Origin: Peteryoungia algae
GTDB lineage: Bacteria; Pseudomonadota; Alphaproteobacteria; Rhizobiales; Rhizobiaceae
Assembly (NCBI RefSeq): GCF_030369675.1
Contig: NZ_CP128477.1
Span: forward strand, 310,001-374,000
DNA length: 64,000 bases
Direction of reading: 5' to 3'
Under the pieces are notes generated by a model. It did not search any database and had not been told where the DNA came from. It worked only from the letters and a program-made list of their open reading frames with translations. Shown here in pieces: positions 16,725 through 27,380 of the stretch; within the stretch, counting starts at the first letter, position 1; each line of letters starts with the position of its first letter. Both the position numbers and the translations under genes were made by a program.

Positions 16725-17345
16725 ATGAGTGAACAGAAAACCCCGATTCGATCCGTCTGCGTCTATTGCGGCTCACAGCCCGGACGCGACCCGTCTTTCA
16801 TGGACGCTGGCCGCACATTTGGCCGCGCGCTGGCCGAGAGCAACCTTCGGCTTGTCTATGGCGGTGGCACCAAGGGCATCATGGGCGCGGTCGCAGCCGG
16901 TGTCCTGTCTGCCGGGGGGCATGTGACCGGCATCATACCCGAATTCCTGGTCGACATGGAAGCGACGCGCCATTCGCTGGGGCAGCTCAACGAATTGATC
17001 ATCACAAAGGACATGCACGAGCGCAAGCACGCCATGTTCGAGCGCTCGGATGCTTTCGTCACGCTGCCGGGTGGTATCGGCACTCTGGAAGAGATCGTCG
17101 AGATCATGACCTGGGGCCAGCTTGGCCGTCACACCAAGCCGATGGTCTTTGCCAATGTGAACGACTTCTGGAAGCCGATGCTGGAACTCGTCGACCACAT
17201 GTCGGCCTCGGGCTTCATCCATACGGCCCATCTGGTTCGCCCGCTGGTCATCGACCGGATCGAGGATATCGTACCGGCGATCGAGGCGCGCTGGGCCGAG
17301 ACCGGAGCGCCCGAGGGCGACCCGGAGACGATTTCCAGGCTTTGA
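16725..17345 (+). CDS. LOG-family protein (TIGR00730), cytokinin riboside-monophosphate phosphoribohydrolase type
   Basis: A 206-residue Rossmann-fold protein of the Lonely Guy family, which cleaves N-glycosidic bonds of (cytokinin) nucleoside 5'-monophosphates. GGGTKGIMG (46-54) and the catalytic motif PGGIGTLEE (115-123) are intact, and the Arg100-Lys101 pair lies just before it. I start at ATG 16725 (MSEQKTP); a TTG three codons earlier is possible. It is divergent from the LysM gene and stands alone. In plant-associated rhizobia such enzymes can release active cytokinins, but many bacteria use them for general nucleotide turnover. Confidence 0.93.
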   Translation: MSEQKTPIRSVCVYCGSQPGRDPSFMDAGRTFGRALAESNLRLVYGGGTKGIMGAVAAGVLSAGGHVTGIIPEFLVDMEATRHSLGQLNELIITKDMHERKHAMFERSDAFVTLPGGIGTLEEIVEIMTWGQLGRHTKPMVFANVNDFWKPMLELVDHMSASGFIHTAHLVRPLVIDRIEDIVPAIEARWAETGAPEGDPETISRL

Positions 17346-17402
17346 TACCAAGTCTCGAGCCTACGGGTTCCGGTCATCGAGATCTGGTGGCAGACGAAGC
17401 GG

Positions 17403-18299
17403 TCAACGCTGCCGGAGCATCGGCAGCGTATAGATCACGAGAGCAGACCAGATCAGCGGGAAGGCGACAGCCTTGGCCGCGCTGAAAGGTTCATTGAAGA
17501 CAAAGACGGCGGTGATGAAGATCATCGACGGCGCGATATACTGCATGATGCCGATCGTCGACAGCCTGAGCAGCTTTGCCCCATTGGCATAGAGGATCAG
17601 CGGGATGGCCGTGACCAGTCCCGCGGATGCGAGCAGGATGGAATCGCTCGCATTGCCCATCAGGAAATGCCCGCCTCCCTGCAGGTTGAGATAGACGAGA
17701 TAGCCGAGCGCGATCGGCGAAAGCAGCAGAACTTCGAGCAGGAAGCCCTGGTTCGGCCCGATCGGCAGCGTCTTGCGGAAGAAGGCGTAGAAGCCCCAGG
17801 AGAAGGTAAGCGCCAGTGCCACCACCGGCAGGCGCCCAGCTTCCACGGTGAGGATGACCACGGCGAGCACCACGAGTGACAGGGCCGCGATTTGGGTGCG
17901 CTTGAGCTTTTCCTTCAGGATCACCGCGCCAAGCAGGATCGAGAACAGCGGATTGATGAAATAGCCCAGCGCCGTGTCGAGCGCGTGCCCCGTGCCGATC
18001 GCCCAGACATAGATGCCCCAGTTGACGCTGATCAGGGTCGCGGTCACGGCGGCCATGCCGAGCATGCGCGGATTGCGGATTGCTTTCTTTAAGTCATCCG
18101 TGCGCTTCAGCACGATCAGGAGCAGACCTGCGACCGGGACGGACCAGAGGATGCGATGCGCGATCACTTCGGCCGGCGAAATATGCGAAAGCGCCTTCAT
18201 GTAGAGCGGCAGGAAACCCCAGAGCAGATAGGCGGAGAGCGCAAACAGGAAGCCGTTGAGGCTGTCCTTGTTCTCGGCGGGGGCAGAGGCATCGGCCAT
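17403..18299 (-). CDS. rarD: RarD-type permease, EamA/DMT superfamily
   Basis: A 298-residue inner-membrane protein with about ten hydrophobic segments. The N-terminal signature GFLFALSAYLLWGFLPLYMK, followed by the EVIAHRILWSVPV segment, is diagnostic of the RarD subfamily, described as chloramphenicol-sensitivity proteins, whose substrates are unclear. The ATPSMIF-like segment QYIAPSMIFITAVFVFNEPF is in the second EamA repeat. It converges with the LOG gene, leaving 57 bases between stops. No regulatory site is visible. Confidence 0.9.
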   Translation of the reverse strand: MADASAPAENKDSLNGFLFALSAYLLWGFLPLYMKALSHISPAEVIAHRILWSVPVAGLLLIVLKRTDDLKKAIRNPRMLGMAAVTATLISVNWGIYVWAIGTGHALDTALGYFINPLFSILLGAVILKEKLKRTQIAALSLVVLAVVILTVEAGRLPVVALALTFSWGFYAFFRKTLPIGPNQGFLLEVLLLSPIALGYLVYLNLQGGGHFLMGNASDSILLASAGLVTAIPLILYANGAKLLRLSTIGIMQYIAPSMIFITAVFVFNEPFSAAKAVAFPLIWSALVIYTLPMLRQR

Positions 18300-18459
18300 G
18301 GTGTTTCCTGACTTTTGTTATGCTTTGGAAACGGCCATACGCCTGCCGGGTTGCGCGCGCAAATTCATTTGCGTGAAGGATCCTTCATCCGGCGCGATCA
18401 GTGGCGTGCAACCGATCGGTTCCGGCGGGGAAGCGGCAAGTCTCCCCAGCATCTGCGTC

Positions 18460-19365
18460 TCAGGAAACACGCCCGTGCTTGGCCAGGAAGTCCAGCATCA
18501 CGCGAATGCGTGCCGGTAGGTGGCCTCCCTGGCCGACATAGACGGCGTGGAAGGGTTCGCTGAGCCGGGTCCGTGGATCATCGAGTACCGTCACCAGCCG
18601 ACCGGCCTTCAGGTCCTCGGCCACGGTGAACTGGGCGAGCTGTACGAGACCGGCCCCGCCGATGGCAAAGTGTCTGAGCGCTTCGCCGTCGCTGGCACTG
18701 ACCCTTCCGACCACGGGCACCTGAACGATTGTCTCGCCGTCCGGCGCGGACCATTCCCGTCGAGCCCGCACATAGCCGAAGCCGAGCCGGTTGTGGCGCT
18801 CCAGATCAGATGCGGTTTCTGGAACCCCGTGGCGTGCCAGATAGGCGGGCGACGCAACGATGAGCAGCGGCGTTTCGCCGAGCTTTCGGGCCACCAGGCT
18901 GGAATCGCGCATGGTGCCTGCGCGGATGGCGATGTCGGCCTGTTCTGCGAGCAGGTCAATGACGAGATCTGTCTGGGCGACTTCGACTGAAATGCCCGGA
19001 TAGGTTTCCAGGAAAACCGCCAACAGCGGCGCCAGGACATGGGTGCCATAGGCCGCGCTGGTATTGATGCGGATCAAGCCACGGGGATCGTCGAGATTGG
19101 CCGCACTTCGCTCGGCCTCCTCCATGTCCGCGAGGATCCGAACAGACCGCTCGTAGAAGGATCGACCCTCTGGTGTGAGCAGCAGCTTGCGCGTGGTGCG
19201 GTTGACCAATCGCGTGCCGAGTCGCGCCTCGAGCCGCGCGACCAGTTTGCTGACGGCCGACGGTGTCATGCGAAGATACCGCGCGGCGGCTGAAAATCCG
19301 CCTTGTTCGACCACCTGCACGAACACTTCCATTTCGCCGGAACGGTTGATGTCCTGCCTTGCCAT
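18460..19365 (-). CDS. LysR-family transcriptional regulator
   Basis: A 301-residue LTTR. The N-terminal winged helix-turn-helix spans residues about 9-68 (MEVFVQVVEQGGFSAAARYL, then MTPSAVSKLVARLEARLG). The rest is the substrate-binding effector domain. It is divergent from an MFS transporter with 100 bases between, the standard layout for an LTTR controlling its neighbour. A 15-bp palindrome lies 6 bases upstream of its start, and no Shine-Dalgarno sequence is visible there. The effector is unknown. Confidence 0.94.
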   Translation of the reverse strand: MARQDINRSGEMEVFVQVVEQGGFSAAARYLRMTPSAVSKLVARLEARLGTRLVNRTTRKLLLTPEGRSFYERSVRILADMEEAERSAANLDDPRGLIRINTSAAYGTHVLAPLLAVFLETYPGISVEVAQTDLVIDLLAEQADIAIRAGTMRDSSLVARKLGETPLLIVASPAYLARHGVPETASDLERHNRLGFGYVRARREWSAPDGETIVQVPVVGRVSASDGEALRHFAIGGAGLVQLAQFTVAEDLKAGRLVTVLDDPRTRLSEPFHAVYVGQGGHLPARIRVMLDFLAKHGRVS

Positions 19366-19370
19366 TGTGA

Positions 19371-19385
19371 ATTCATTTCATGAAT
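19371..19385. promoter_or_regulatory. Palindrome, candidate LysR operator
   Basis: ATTCAT-TTC-ATGAAT is a perfect palindrome with a 3-base centre in the LysR/MFS intergenic region. It contains the T-N11-A spacing expected of LTTR boxes. Its closeness to the LysR start (6 bases) suggests autoregulation. Confidence 0.55.
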
Positions 19386-19465
19386 GTTGTGCTTCAACGA
19401 AGACTATTTCATCGAGCGCAGGCTGTCTATCTGAGGTGCATCCAAGTCAATAGGAATGCATCTCA

Positions 19466-20641
19466 ATGCCTCTCGCTCTCTATGCCCTGACCGTCGGTGC
19501 CTTCGGCATCGGCGTCACAGAATTCGTCATCATGGGCTTGCTCATCGATGTCAGCGGCGATCTCGGTGTCTCCATCGCGGCAGCCGGCATGCTCATTTCC
19601 GGTTATGCACTGGGCGTGGTCTTCGGCGCACCGATCCTGACCGTTCTGTCCAGCCGTTGGCCACGCAAGACCGTGCTCATCGCGCTGATGGTGATATTCA
19701 CCATCGGCAATATCGCCTGTGCGCTGGCACCCAACTACGAGACCCTCATGGCGGCAAGGCTGCTTGCCGCTCTGTCGCATGGCACCTTTTTCGGTGTCGG
19801 TTCCGTCGTCGCGACGGGTCTTGTGGCGCCGGAGCGCCGCGCATCCGCGATCGCCATCATGTTCACCGGCCTGACGGTCGCCAATATCGCAGGCGTTCCC
19901 TTCGGAACCTGGCTCGGCCAGGAATATGGATGGCGCACCACATTCTGGGCCGTCGCCGTGGTGGGTGTCGCCGCACTTGCCGTACTTGCGATCTTCCTGC
20001 CCCGCGATGACAGCAAGCCAGAACCTCAGGACTGGCGCTCGGATCTTGCCACGATGGCACGCCCCCAGGTGCTGGCCGGGCTTGCGATCACGGTACTCGG
20101 TTATGCCGGCGTCTTCACGGTCTTCACCTATATCGCGCCTGTTCTGACCCAGGTGACGGGCTTTTCAGACGCTGCCGTATCGCCGATCCTTCTGGTCTTC
20201 GGGGTCGGCCTGATCATCGGCAATCTCGTCGGCGGCAGACTGGCCGACCGCAATCTCGACCGGTCCATCTTGCTGACGCTCGCCGCTCTGAGCCTCTCCC
20301 TCCTGGTCATGGCTTTTGTCCTGCCGGAAAAGGGCTTGATGGTCGCGATGGTCGGTCTGGTCGGCGCCGCAGGTTTCGCCACGGTCGCACCGCTTCAGAT
20401 GCGGGTCCTCGAAAAGGCGCAAGGTGCGGGCCAGGCGCTGGCCTCCAGCTTCAACATCGCGGCCTTCAATCTCGGCAATGCCATCGGCGCCTGGGGCGGC
20501 GGTCTGGCCATCGACCATGGCCCGGGACTTTCAGCCCTGCCACTGGTGGCGGCGGCATTCCCGATCGCAGCCCTGTTGCTGTTTTTCGCAGCCCAGCGCT
20601 ACGAGCACAGAGGTCAGAGCCGCGAGCGGATCGCAGCCTGA
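19466..20641 (+). CDS. MFS transporter, AraJ/DHA1-type efflux family
   Basis: A 391-residue inner-membrane transporter with twelve predicted helices. The first repeat begins LALYALTVGAFGIGVTEFVI, typical of AraJ/YdhP-like drug:H+ antiporters. The segment ISGYALGVVFGAPILTVLSS and the loop SRWPRK sit where the A-motif lies. The second half starts near residue 205. Divergent from the LysR regulator and presumably controlled by it. The substrate is not identifiable from sequence. It converges with cimA, whose stop lies 11 bases away. Confidence 0.9.
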   Translation: MPLALYALTVGAFGIGVTEFVIMGLLIDVSGDLGVSIAAAGMLISGYALGVVFGAPILTVLSSRWPRKTVLIALMVIFTIGNIACALAPNYETLMAARLLAALSHGTFFGVGSVVATGLVAPERRASAIAIMFTGLTVANIAGVPFGTWLGQEYGWRTTFWAVAVVGVAALAVLAIFLPRDDSKPEPQDWRSDLATMARPQVLAGLAITVLGYAGVFTVFTYIAPVLTQVTGFSDAAVSPILLVFGVGLIIGNLVGGRLADRNLDRSILLTLAALSLSLLVMAFVLPEKGLMVAMVGLVGAAGFATVAPLQMRVLEKAQGAGQALASSFNIAAFNLGNAIGAWGGGLAIDHGPGLSALPLVAAAFPIAALLLFFAAQRYEHRGQSRERIAA

Positions 20642-20652
20642 CGGCGAAGCTC

Positions 20653-22269
20653 TTACTCAGCCGCGATCTGGCCCGCCAGTTCGCGGTTTTTCATCAGCTT
20701 GTAGACGATCGAATCCATCAGTGCCTGAAAGGAAGCGTCGATGATGTTTTCTGAGACGCCCACTGTCCACCAGCGGGCGCCGGTGGCGTCGGTGGATTCG
20801 ATGAGAACGCGGGTGATGGCCTCCGTGCCACCGTTGAGGATGCGCACCTTGTAATCCGCCAGTTCGAGATCCAGGATTTCACCCTGATACTTGCCGAGAT
20901 CCTTGCGCAGCGCAATATCGAGCGCATTGACCGGCCCGTCGCCCTCGGCAACCGACATCACCGTCTCGCCATCGACCAGCACCCGGACGACCGCTTCCGA
21001 CACCGTCTTCAGCAGCCCATGACTGTCGAAGCGGCGCTCGACCATCACCCGGAAACTCTCGACCGCGAAGAAATCCGGCACGGTGCCGAGCGTCTTCAAC
21101 GCCAGAAGTTCGAAGCTCGCATCCGCGCCTTCATAGGCATAGCCCAGCGCTTCGCGTTCCTTGACGACAGAGATCAGCGTATCGAGTTTCGGATCGTCCT
21201 TGGCAACCGTGATGCCGCGGCGCTTCAGTTCGTTGAGGAAGTTGGCCTTGCCGCCCTGGTCGGAGACCATGACCTTGCGGAAATTGCCGACACTTTCGGG
21301 CTCGACATGTTCGTAGGTCTTCGGATCCTTGAGCAGCGCCGAGGCATGGATACCGGCCTTGGTGGCGAAGGCGGAGGCGCCGACATAAGGGCTCTGGTGA
21401 TGCGGCGAGCGGTTGAGAAGCTCGTCGAAGGCGCGCGACAGACGGGTCAGACCGACCAGCTTCTCCCGGTCGATCGACATCTCGAAGCGCGATGCATAGG
21501 TTTCCTTCAGACAGAGCGTCGGGATGATGGTGACGAGGTCGGCATTGCCGCAGCGCTCGCCGATGCCGTTGAGCGTGCCCTGGATCTGGCGCGCGCCCGC
21601 TTCAACCGCAGCGAGGGAATTTGCGACCGCCTGGCCGGTGTCGTTATGCGCATGGATGCCGAGCGAGGAACCGGGAATGCCGGATGCGATCACCGCAGAC
21701 ACGATCTCGCGGATCTCCGGCGGCTGCGTGCCACCATTGGTGTCGCAGAGCACCACCCAGCGGGCTCCCGCCTCGTAAGCCTCCTTGGCGCAGGCCATCG
21801 CATAGTCCGGATTGGCTTTGTAACCGTCGAAAAAATGCTCGCAGTCAACCATGGAAAGCTTGCCCGCCGCGACCACGGCCTTGACGCTATCGCGGATGCT
21901 TTCGAGGTTTTCCTCATTCGTGCAGCCGAGCGCCACCTTCACATGATAGTCCCAGCTCTTCGCCACCAGACAGACGGCATCCGCCTTGGACTGGATGAGC
22001 TGGCTCAGGCCCGGATCGTTGGAGGCAGAAACGCCGGCGCGCTTGGTCATGCCGAAGGCGACGAAGCCGGCCTTCTGCGTGCGCTTTCTGGAGAAGAATG
22101 CCGTGTCGGTGGGGTTCGCGCCGGGATAGCCGCCTTCGATGAAGTCGATGCCGAACTCGTCCAGCATCGTCGCGATGGCGATCTTGTCCTCGACTGAAAA
22201 GTCGATGCCCGGTGTCTGCTGGCCGTCACGCAGCGTTGTGTCGAACAGGGTGATCTTTTCAAGCGTCAT
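20653..22269 (-). CDS. cimA: Citramalate synthase (CimA-type, 2-isopropylmalate synthase family)
   Basis: A 538-residue enzyme condensing acetyl-CoA with pyruvate to citramalate, a threonine-independent route to 2-oxobutanoate and isoleucine. The catalytic N-terminal TIM barrel shows DTTLRDGQQTPG at residues 9-20 and the metal site GIHAHNDTGQ. The C-terminal part is a LeuA-type regulatory domain, expected to sense isoleucine or leucine. I start at ATG 22269 (MTLEKITLF), as barrel strand 1 follows immediately. Last gene of the leftward cysS run, 25 bases after pip. A homocitrate or isopropylmalate role is less likely given the TIGR00977-like pattern. Confidence 0.9.
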   Translation of the reverse strand: MTLEKITLFDTTLRDGQQTPGIDFSVEDKIAIATMLDEFGIDFIEGGYPGANPTDTAFFSRKRTQKAGFVAFGMTKRAGVSASNDPGLSQLIQSKADAVCLVAKSWDYHVKVALGCTNEENLESIRDSVKAVVAAGKLSMVDCEHFFDGYKANPDYAMACAKEAYEAGARWVVLCDTNGGTQPPEIREIVSAVIASGIPGSSLGIHAHNDTGQAVANSLAAVEAGARQIQGTLNGIGERCGNADLVTIIPTLCLKETYASRFEMSIDREKLVGLTRLSRAFDELLNRSPHHQSPYVGASAFATKAGIHASALLKDPKTYEHVEPESVGNFRKVMVSDQGGKANFLNELKRRGITVAKDDPKLDTLISVVKEREALGYAYEGADASFELLALKTLGTVPDFFAVESFRVMVERRFDSHGLLKTVSEAVVRVLVDGETVMSVAEGDGPVNALDIALRKDLGKYQGEILDLELADYKVRILNGGTEAITRVLIESTDATGARWWTVGVSENIIDASFQALMDSIVYKLMKNRELAGQIAAE

Positions 22270-22294
22270 GCGAGTGCCCCTCCGGCATGCCAGT

Positions 22295-23743
<1,449 letters not shown>

Positions 23744-23747
<4 letters not shown>

Positions 23748-24211
23748 TGGTCATCCTCCGGTGGCCATATCGTCGTGTCATGGTCGGGATGCTGGAAGCT
23801 CTCGATCGAGGCGAAGAACGCCTCCATGTCAGGGCTGGTGAAGGCCGGTTTGTCGAACAGTTGGTCAATCCACGGCAGGCGCTGGTGATGGTTCACCTGG
23901 ATCTGCGGCTCGAAATGCTCCGGGTGGTCGAAGGCGCCGATCGCCAGCTCGACGCCATTCGGATGCTGATAGGTGAGCGGCGTGCCGCATTTGGCGCAGA
24001 AGCCGCGCTTGACCTTCGCAGACGAGCGATAAAGCATCGGCTGTCCGCGCGTCCAGGTCAGATGCGCCTGGTCGGCGGTGACGAAGGCGCCGAAGAAGGA
24101 GCCGAACTGCTTCTGGCACATGCGGCAATGACAGATCGACGGCCGTCCGAGCTTCGATGCCTGGAACCGGATCGCGCCGCATTGGCAGCCGCCGCTATGA
24201 AACTCGCTCAT
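23744..24211 (-). CDS. GFA-family zinc protein, copy 2
   Basis: A 155-residue paralogue of the next gene. The same cysteine sets are present (CQC, CHCRMC, CAKC), and it also ends QHPDHDTTIWPP. The two proteins match closely in the N-terminal 40 residues and more weakly in the middle, so the duplication is not recent. It lies 10 bases after a 39-codon membrane peptide gene. Substrate unknown; a glutathione adduct or other thiol would suit the family. Confidence 0.88.
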
Positions 24212-24221
24212 CCGGTCTTCC

Positions 24222-24341
24222 TCACTGCATCGTCATGTAGACGGTAACGCCGATAATCACCGCGGCAATCAAGGCACCCTTGGCGATCAGGCCATAGAGC
24301 AGCCATTTCGGCATCTTGGTGTTGGGGTTCGGCTGGGTCAT
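24222..24341 (-). CDS. Single-span membrane microprotein, 39 aa
   Basis: An ATG at 24341, 4 bases after the cysS stop, opens a 39-codon frame ending TGA at 24222. The peptide starts MTQPNPNTKMPKW and continues with LLYGLIAKGALIAAVIIGVT, a single transmembrane helix, ending VYMTMQ. The Pro/Asn-rich N-terminus with Lys residues suggests an N-in orientation. The gene fits exactly between cysS and the second GFA gene with gaps of 4 and 10 bases, which argues for a genuine translated gene. Function unknown. Confidence 0.72.
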   Translation of the reverse strand: MTQPNPNTKMPKWLLYGLIAKGALIAAVIIGVTVYMTMQ

Positions 24342-24345
24342 GCAG

Positions 24346-25830
24346 CTACCGCTTGACCTCCCATGTCGTCACCCGATCGCCGGTCTCCTTGTCCTTGCCG
24401 TCCTTGAGCTGGATGCCCTTGGCGGCGAGCTCGTCACGGATGCGGTCCGCCTCGGCGAAATTCTTCGCTTTGAGCATTTCAAGACGCATATCGACGAGCG
24501 CCTGGACGGCGGCGGAGAAGTCGTCGCTCAGCTCTGCCTTCTTCGGTGCAACACCCAGGAGGGCTGCCGAGGCGGCGAACAGAGATAGCTTCGACGGGTC
24601 CGCATTGGCCGCCTGGGCGAGCGCATGAACCGCCTGAACGGCAGCAACCGTATTCAGATCGTCCGAGAGTGCCTCAAGAACCGATGCATCCGGTGCCGTG
24701 TCCCCGGCGTCACCCGCTGGCCACTTCGCCAGCAGCCGCTCCGCCTCCTCCAGCCGCTTCACCGAAAAGTCGATCGGCTCGCGGTAATGCGTCATCAGCA
24801 TCGCAAGCCTGAGAACCTCGCCCGGCCACTTGCGCCCGCCAAACTTCTCCGTCGCAAGCAACTCGTTGATCGTGACAAAATTGCCCTCCGACTTCGACAT
24901 CTTGCGGCCCTCGACCTGCAGGAAGCCGTTATGCATCCACACCGTCGCCATCAGATCGTTGTCGAAGGCGCAGCAGGACTGGGCGATCTCGTTTTCGTGG
25001 TGCGGGAAGATCAGGTCCAGCCCGCCGCCATGGATGTCGAACTGGTGCGGCTTGGCCTTCGCCCTGGGAGACAACCGGTCCTTGATCTCTTCCCAGAGAT
25101 AGCGGTCGGCCATGGCAGAGCATTCGATATGCCAGCCGGGACGGCCATGGATCGGATAAACAGTCTTTTCGAAGGTGAAGCTCGCGGGCCAGCCGGGTTC
25201 GGTGTCGGCGGACTGCTTCCACAACACGAAATCGGCCGGGTTCATCTTGTGGTTCTCGACCGCGACACGCGCGCCCGCCTGCTGGTCCTCGAGCTTGCGC
25301 TTCGACAGCATGCCGTAATCCGCCATTGAGGCGGTCGAAAACAGCACTTCGTGGCCCTCCGAGCCTTGCGCCACATAGGCATGGCCCATGTCGAGCAGGC
25401 GCTGGATGATCACGATCATCTGGGGAATGTTGTCGGTGGCGCGCGGTTCGACGGTCGGCTTCAGGCAGCCGAGCGCCGCCACATCCTCGTGGAACTGGCT
25501 TTCCGTCTTGCCGGTCACGGCCCGGATCGCCTCGTTGAGGCTCATCGAACCATCGCCAATCTGGCCGCCGAAATCGCGCAATGCCCGCGCGTTGATCTTG
25601 TCGTCGACGTCGGTGATGTTGCGCACATAGGTGACCTTGTCCGCACCATGGATGTGGCGCAGCAGCCGGTAGAGCACGTCGAAGACGATGACGGGGCGCG
25701 CATTGCCGATATGGGCGAAGTCGTAGACGGTCGGCCCGCAGACATACAGGCGCACATTGTCGGGGTCGATCGGCTCGAAATCGACCTTCTCGCGTGTGAG
25801 CGTGTTGTAAAGCTTGAGGCCGCCAGCCAT
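24346..25830 (-). CDS. cysS: Cysteine--tRNA ligase
   Basis: Charges tRNA-Cys with cysteine. The 494-residue class I synthetase shows the zinc ligand Cys31 (YVCGPTVYD), the HIGN signature at residues 40-43, and [10 protein letters not shown] for KMSKS. The length is slightly above the 461 of Escherichia coli, from insertions in the C-terminal part. The start [12 protein letters not shown] is standard. It heads a leftward run: cysS, membrane microprotein, two GFA genes, pip, cimA. Its own upstream region (25831-26126) is shared with a divergent diguanylate cyclase. Confidence 0.97.
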   Translation of the reverse strand: MAGGLKLYNTLTREKVDFEPIDPDNVRLYVCGPTVYDFAHIGNARPVIVFDVLYRLLRHIHGADKVTYVRNITDVDDKINARALRDFGGQIGDGSMSLNEAIRAVTGKTESQFHEDVAALGCLKPTVEPRATDNIPQMIVIIQRLLDMGHAYVAQGSEGHEVLFSTASMADYGMLSKRKLEDQQAGARVAVENHKMNPADFVLWKQSADTEPGWPASFTFEKTVYPIHGRPGWHIECSAMADRYLWEEIKDRLSPRAKAKPHQFDIHGGGLDLIFPHHENEIAQSCCAFDNDLMATVWMHNGFLQVEGRKMSKSEGNFVTINELLATEKFGGRKWPGEVLRLAMLMTHYREPIDFSVKRLEEAERLLAKWPAGDAGDTAPDASVLEALSDDLNTVAAVQAVHALAQAANADPSKLSLFAASAALLGVAPKKAELSDDFSAAVQALVDMRLEMLKAKNFAEADRIRDELAAKGIQLKDGKDKETGDRVTTWEVKR

Positions 25831-26126
25831 GTGAAACTCCCAGAATGAATGGACCCGGCTGGACCGGGTCGTTTGTCATCTGGGTCTATGCAGGAGACGA
25901 AAACGGCCAGGCCAGCGAAGCGCTAGCGAATAATGGTCCCGCAAATGATGCAGAGGCTCGTTTTCATGACGCGCTTTATGGCGCGCGTCGCGATTTTGGT
26001 CAAGGGCAGTCGGCGTGTGCCCCGATATGGAGGTCCGGAGTGCCTCGCTCCTGACGGACTTTGGGGAATTAAGGCTTTCTCAACGGAAATACCCCAATTC
26101 TAGGGGGAATTTTCCCGCCCTCGGAG
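25831..26126. other. Divergent intergenic region cysS / GGDEF gene
   Basis: These 296 bases hold no convincing gene. A short inverted pair TTGGGG (about 26063) and CCCCAA (about 26093) lies upstream of the diguanylate cyclase. Promoters for both divergent genes must be here, but I could not place them with confidence. Confidence 0.4.
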
Positions 26127-27380
26127 ATGATCTTCGGCATGGACCAGACGCTGCATCTGCCCACCATCATGGTCGTCCATGCGGTGATCATAATGATTTC
26201 CACCCTGGCTACGATCTACATGTGGTTGCGTTATCGCGGCAGTCACGTGCTTCCAATCCTCGTGGCCGCAGGTCTTGCCGGCTGTGCCGCCATGCTCCTT
26301 CATGCAAATCGCGGCACTTTGCCACTCACCCTTTCGTCCGGATTGGGAATCGGCCTCGGCATTCTCGCCGTCGGCCTCTTTTGGCAGGCGGTGGTTGTCT
26401 TCGAAGGCGGGCGCCTGTCGATTGCAAAGGCCTCTGCGGGTGGGCTCGCGTGGATCCTGCTTTGGTTCACGCCAATGCTGCAGAATTCGATCGAAGCCCG
26501 GGCCGCGACATTGTCTCTGCTCCTGGCCGGCTATTGTTTCCTGACGGCGCAGCTAACCCTGGTGCGCGCAAAGCACGAACCGCTGCCTTCGCGGTCGATT
26601 GCGGCAACCACAGCCGGCTTGCGTGGCCTGCTGTGGCTGGCGGCCGTGCCGCTTAGTGTCTTCGTTGCTCCGCCCTATGCCGAGGATGGAAGCACGGCAC
26701 AGTGGTTCGCACTCGTCACTCTGGCGAACTCCATGCTGAATATCCTCTCGCTGGTCTCGCTGCTGGTCATTGCCAAGGAGCGCGACGAGCGGCGCTATCG
26801 GCTGGCCTCCGAGCGTGACCCCCTCACCAATCTCCCGAACCGCCGCACCTTCGTGACCGAGGCCGCCGAAATGCTCCACGAAGCCGAAGGCGGCGCGAGC
26901 CTCCTGCTCTTCGATATCGATCATTTCAAGTCGGTGAACGATACCCATGGTCATGCAGCCGGCGACCAGGTCCTCCTCGCCTTCTCGCATGCCATCGACC
27001 AGCGCATGCCGAAGGGCTGGCTTTTTGCCCGGATCGGCGGCGAGGAGTTCGCCTGCCTCATGCCACGCATGAGCGCGCAACAGGCGGTCGCGGTCGCCGA
27101 AAATCTCCGCCTCGCCATTGCCGACATGGCGATGCCGGGCTTGGGCGCTTTGCGGATTGCGGTGAGCATAGGCGTCTGTGAAGCGACGCAACGGGGAACG
27201 GGACTCGACACAATGCTCGCCAGTGCGGACGCTGCCCTTTACCGCGCCAAGGCGGATGGTCGCAATTGCGTACGGCTCTACGAGCCCGCGACCCTGCTTG
27301 TCGAAACGGGCCAATCGATTGCGCTGGCCGATCCGCAGCCGCGCCTGGGACTGGCGCGCATCCGGCGACGCTCTGCCTGA
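26127..27380 (+). CDS. Membrane-anchored diguanylate cyclase (GGDEF)
   Basis: A 417-residue predicted c-di-GMP synthase. Residues about 10-215 contain six or seven hydrophobic segments without an identifiable named sensor domain. A short linker leads to the GGDEF domain from about residue 228 (ERDPLTNLPNRR), with GGEEF at 304-308 and metal-binding Asp in LLFDIDHFKSVND. There is no RXXD inhibitory site before GGEEF. ATG 26127 and ATG 26139 are both possible starts. It abuts the convergent EamA gene with no base between the stops. Confidence 0.9.
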   Translation: MIFGMDQTLHLPTIMVVHAVIIMISTLATIYMWLRYRGSHVLPILVAAGLAGCAAMLLHANRGTLPLTLSSGLGIGLGILAVGLFWQAVVVFEGGRLSIAKASAGGLAWILLWFTPMLQNSIEARAATLSLLLAGYCFLTAQLTLVRAKHEPLPSRSIAATTAGLRGLLWLAAVPLSVFVAPPYAEDGSTAQWFALVTLANSMLNILSLVSLLVIAKERDERRYRLASERDPLTNLPNRRTFVTEAAEMLHEAEGGASLLLFDIDHFKSVNDTHGHAAGDQVLLAFSHAIDQRMPKGWLFARIGGEEFACLMPRMSAQQAVAVAENLRLAIADMAMPGLGALRIAVSIGVCEATQRGTGLDTMLASADAALYRAKADGRNCVRLYEPATLLVETGQSIALADPQPRLGLARIRRRSA

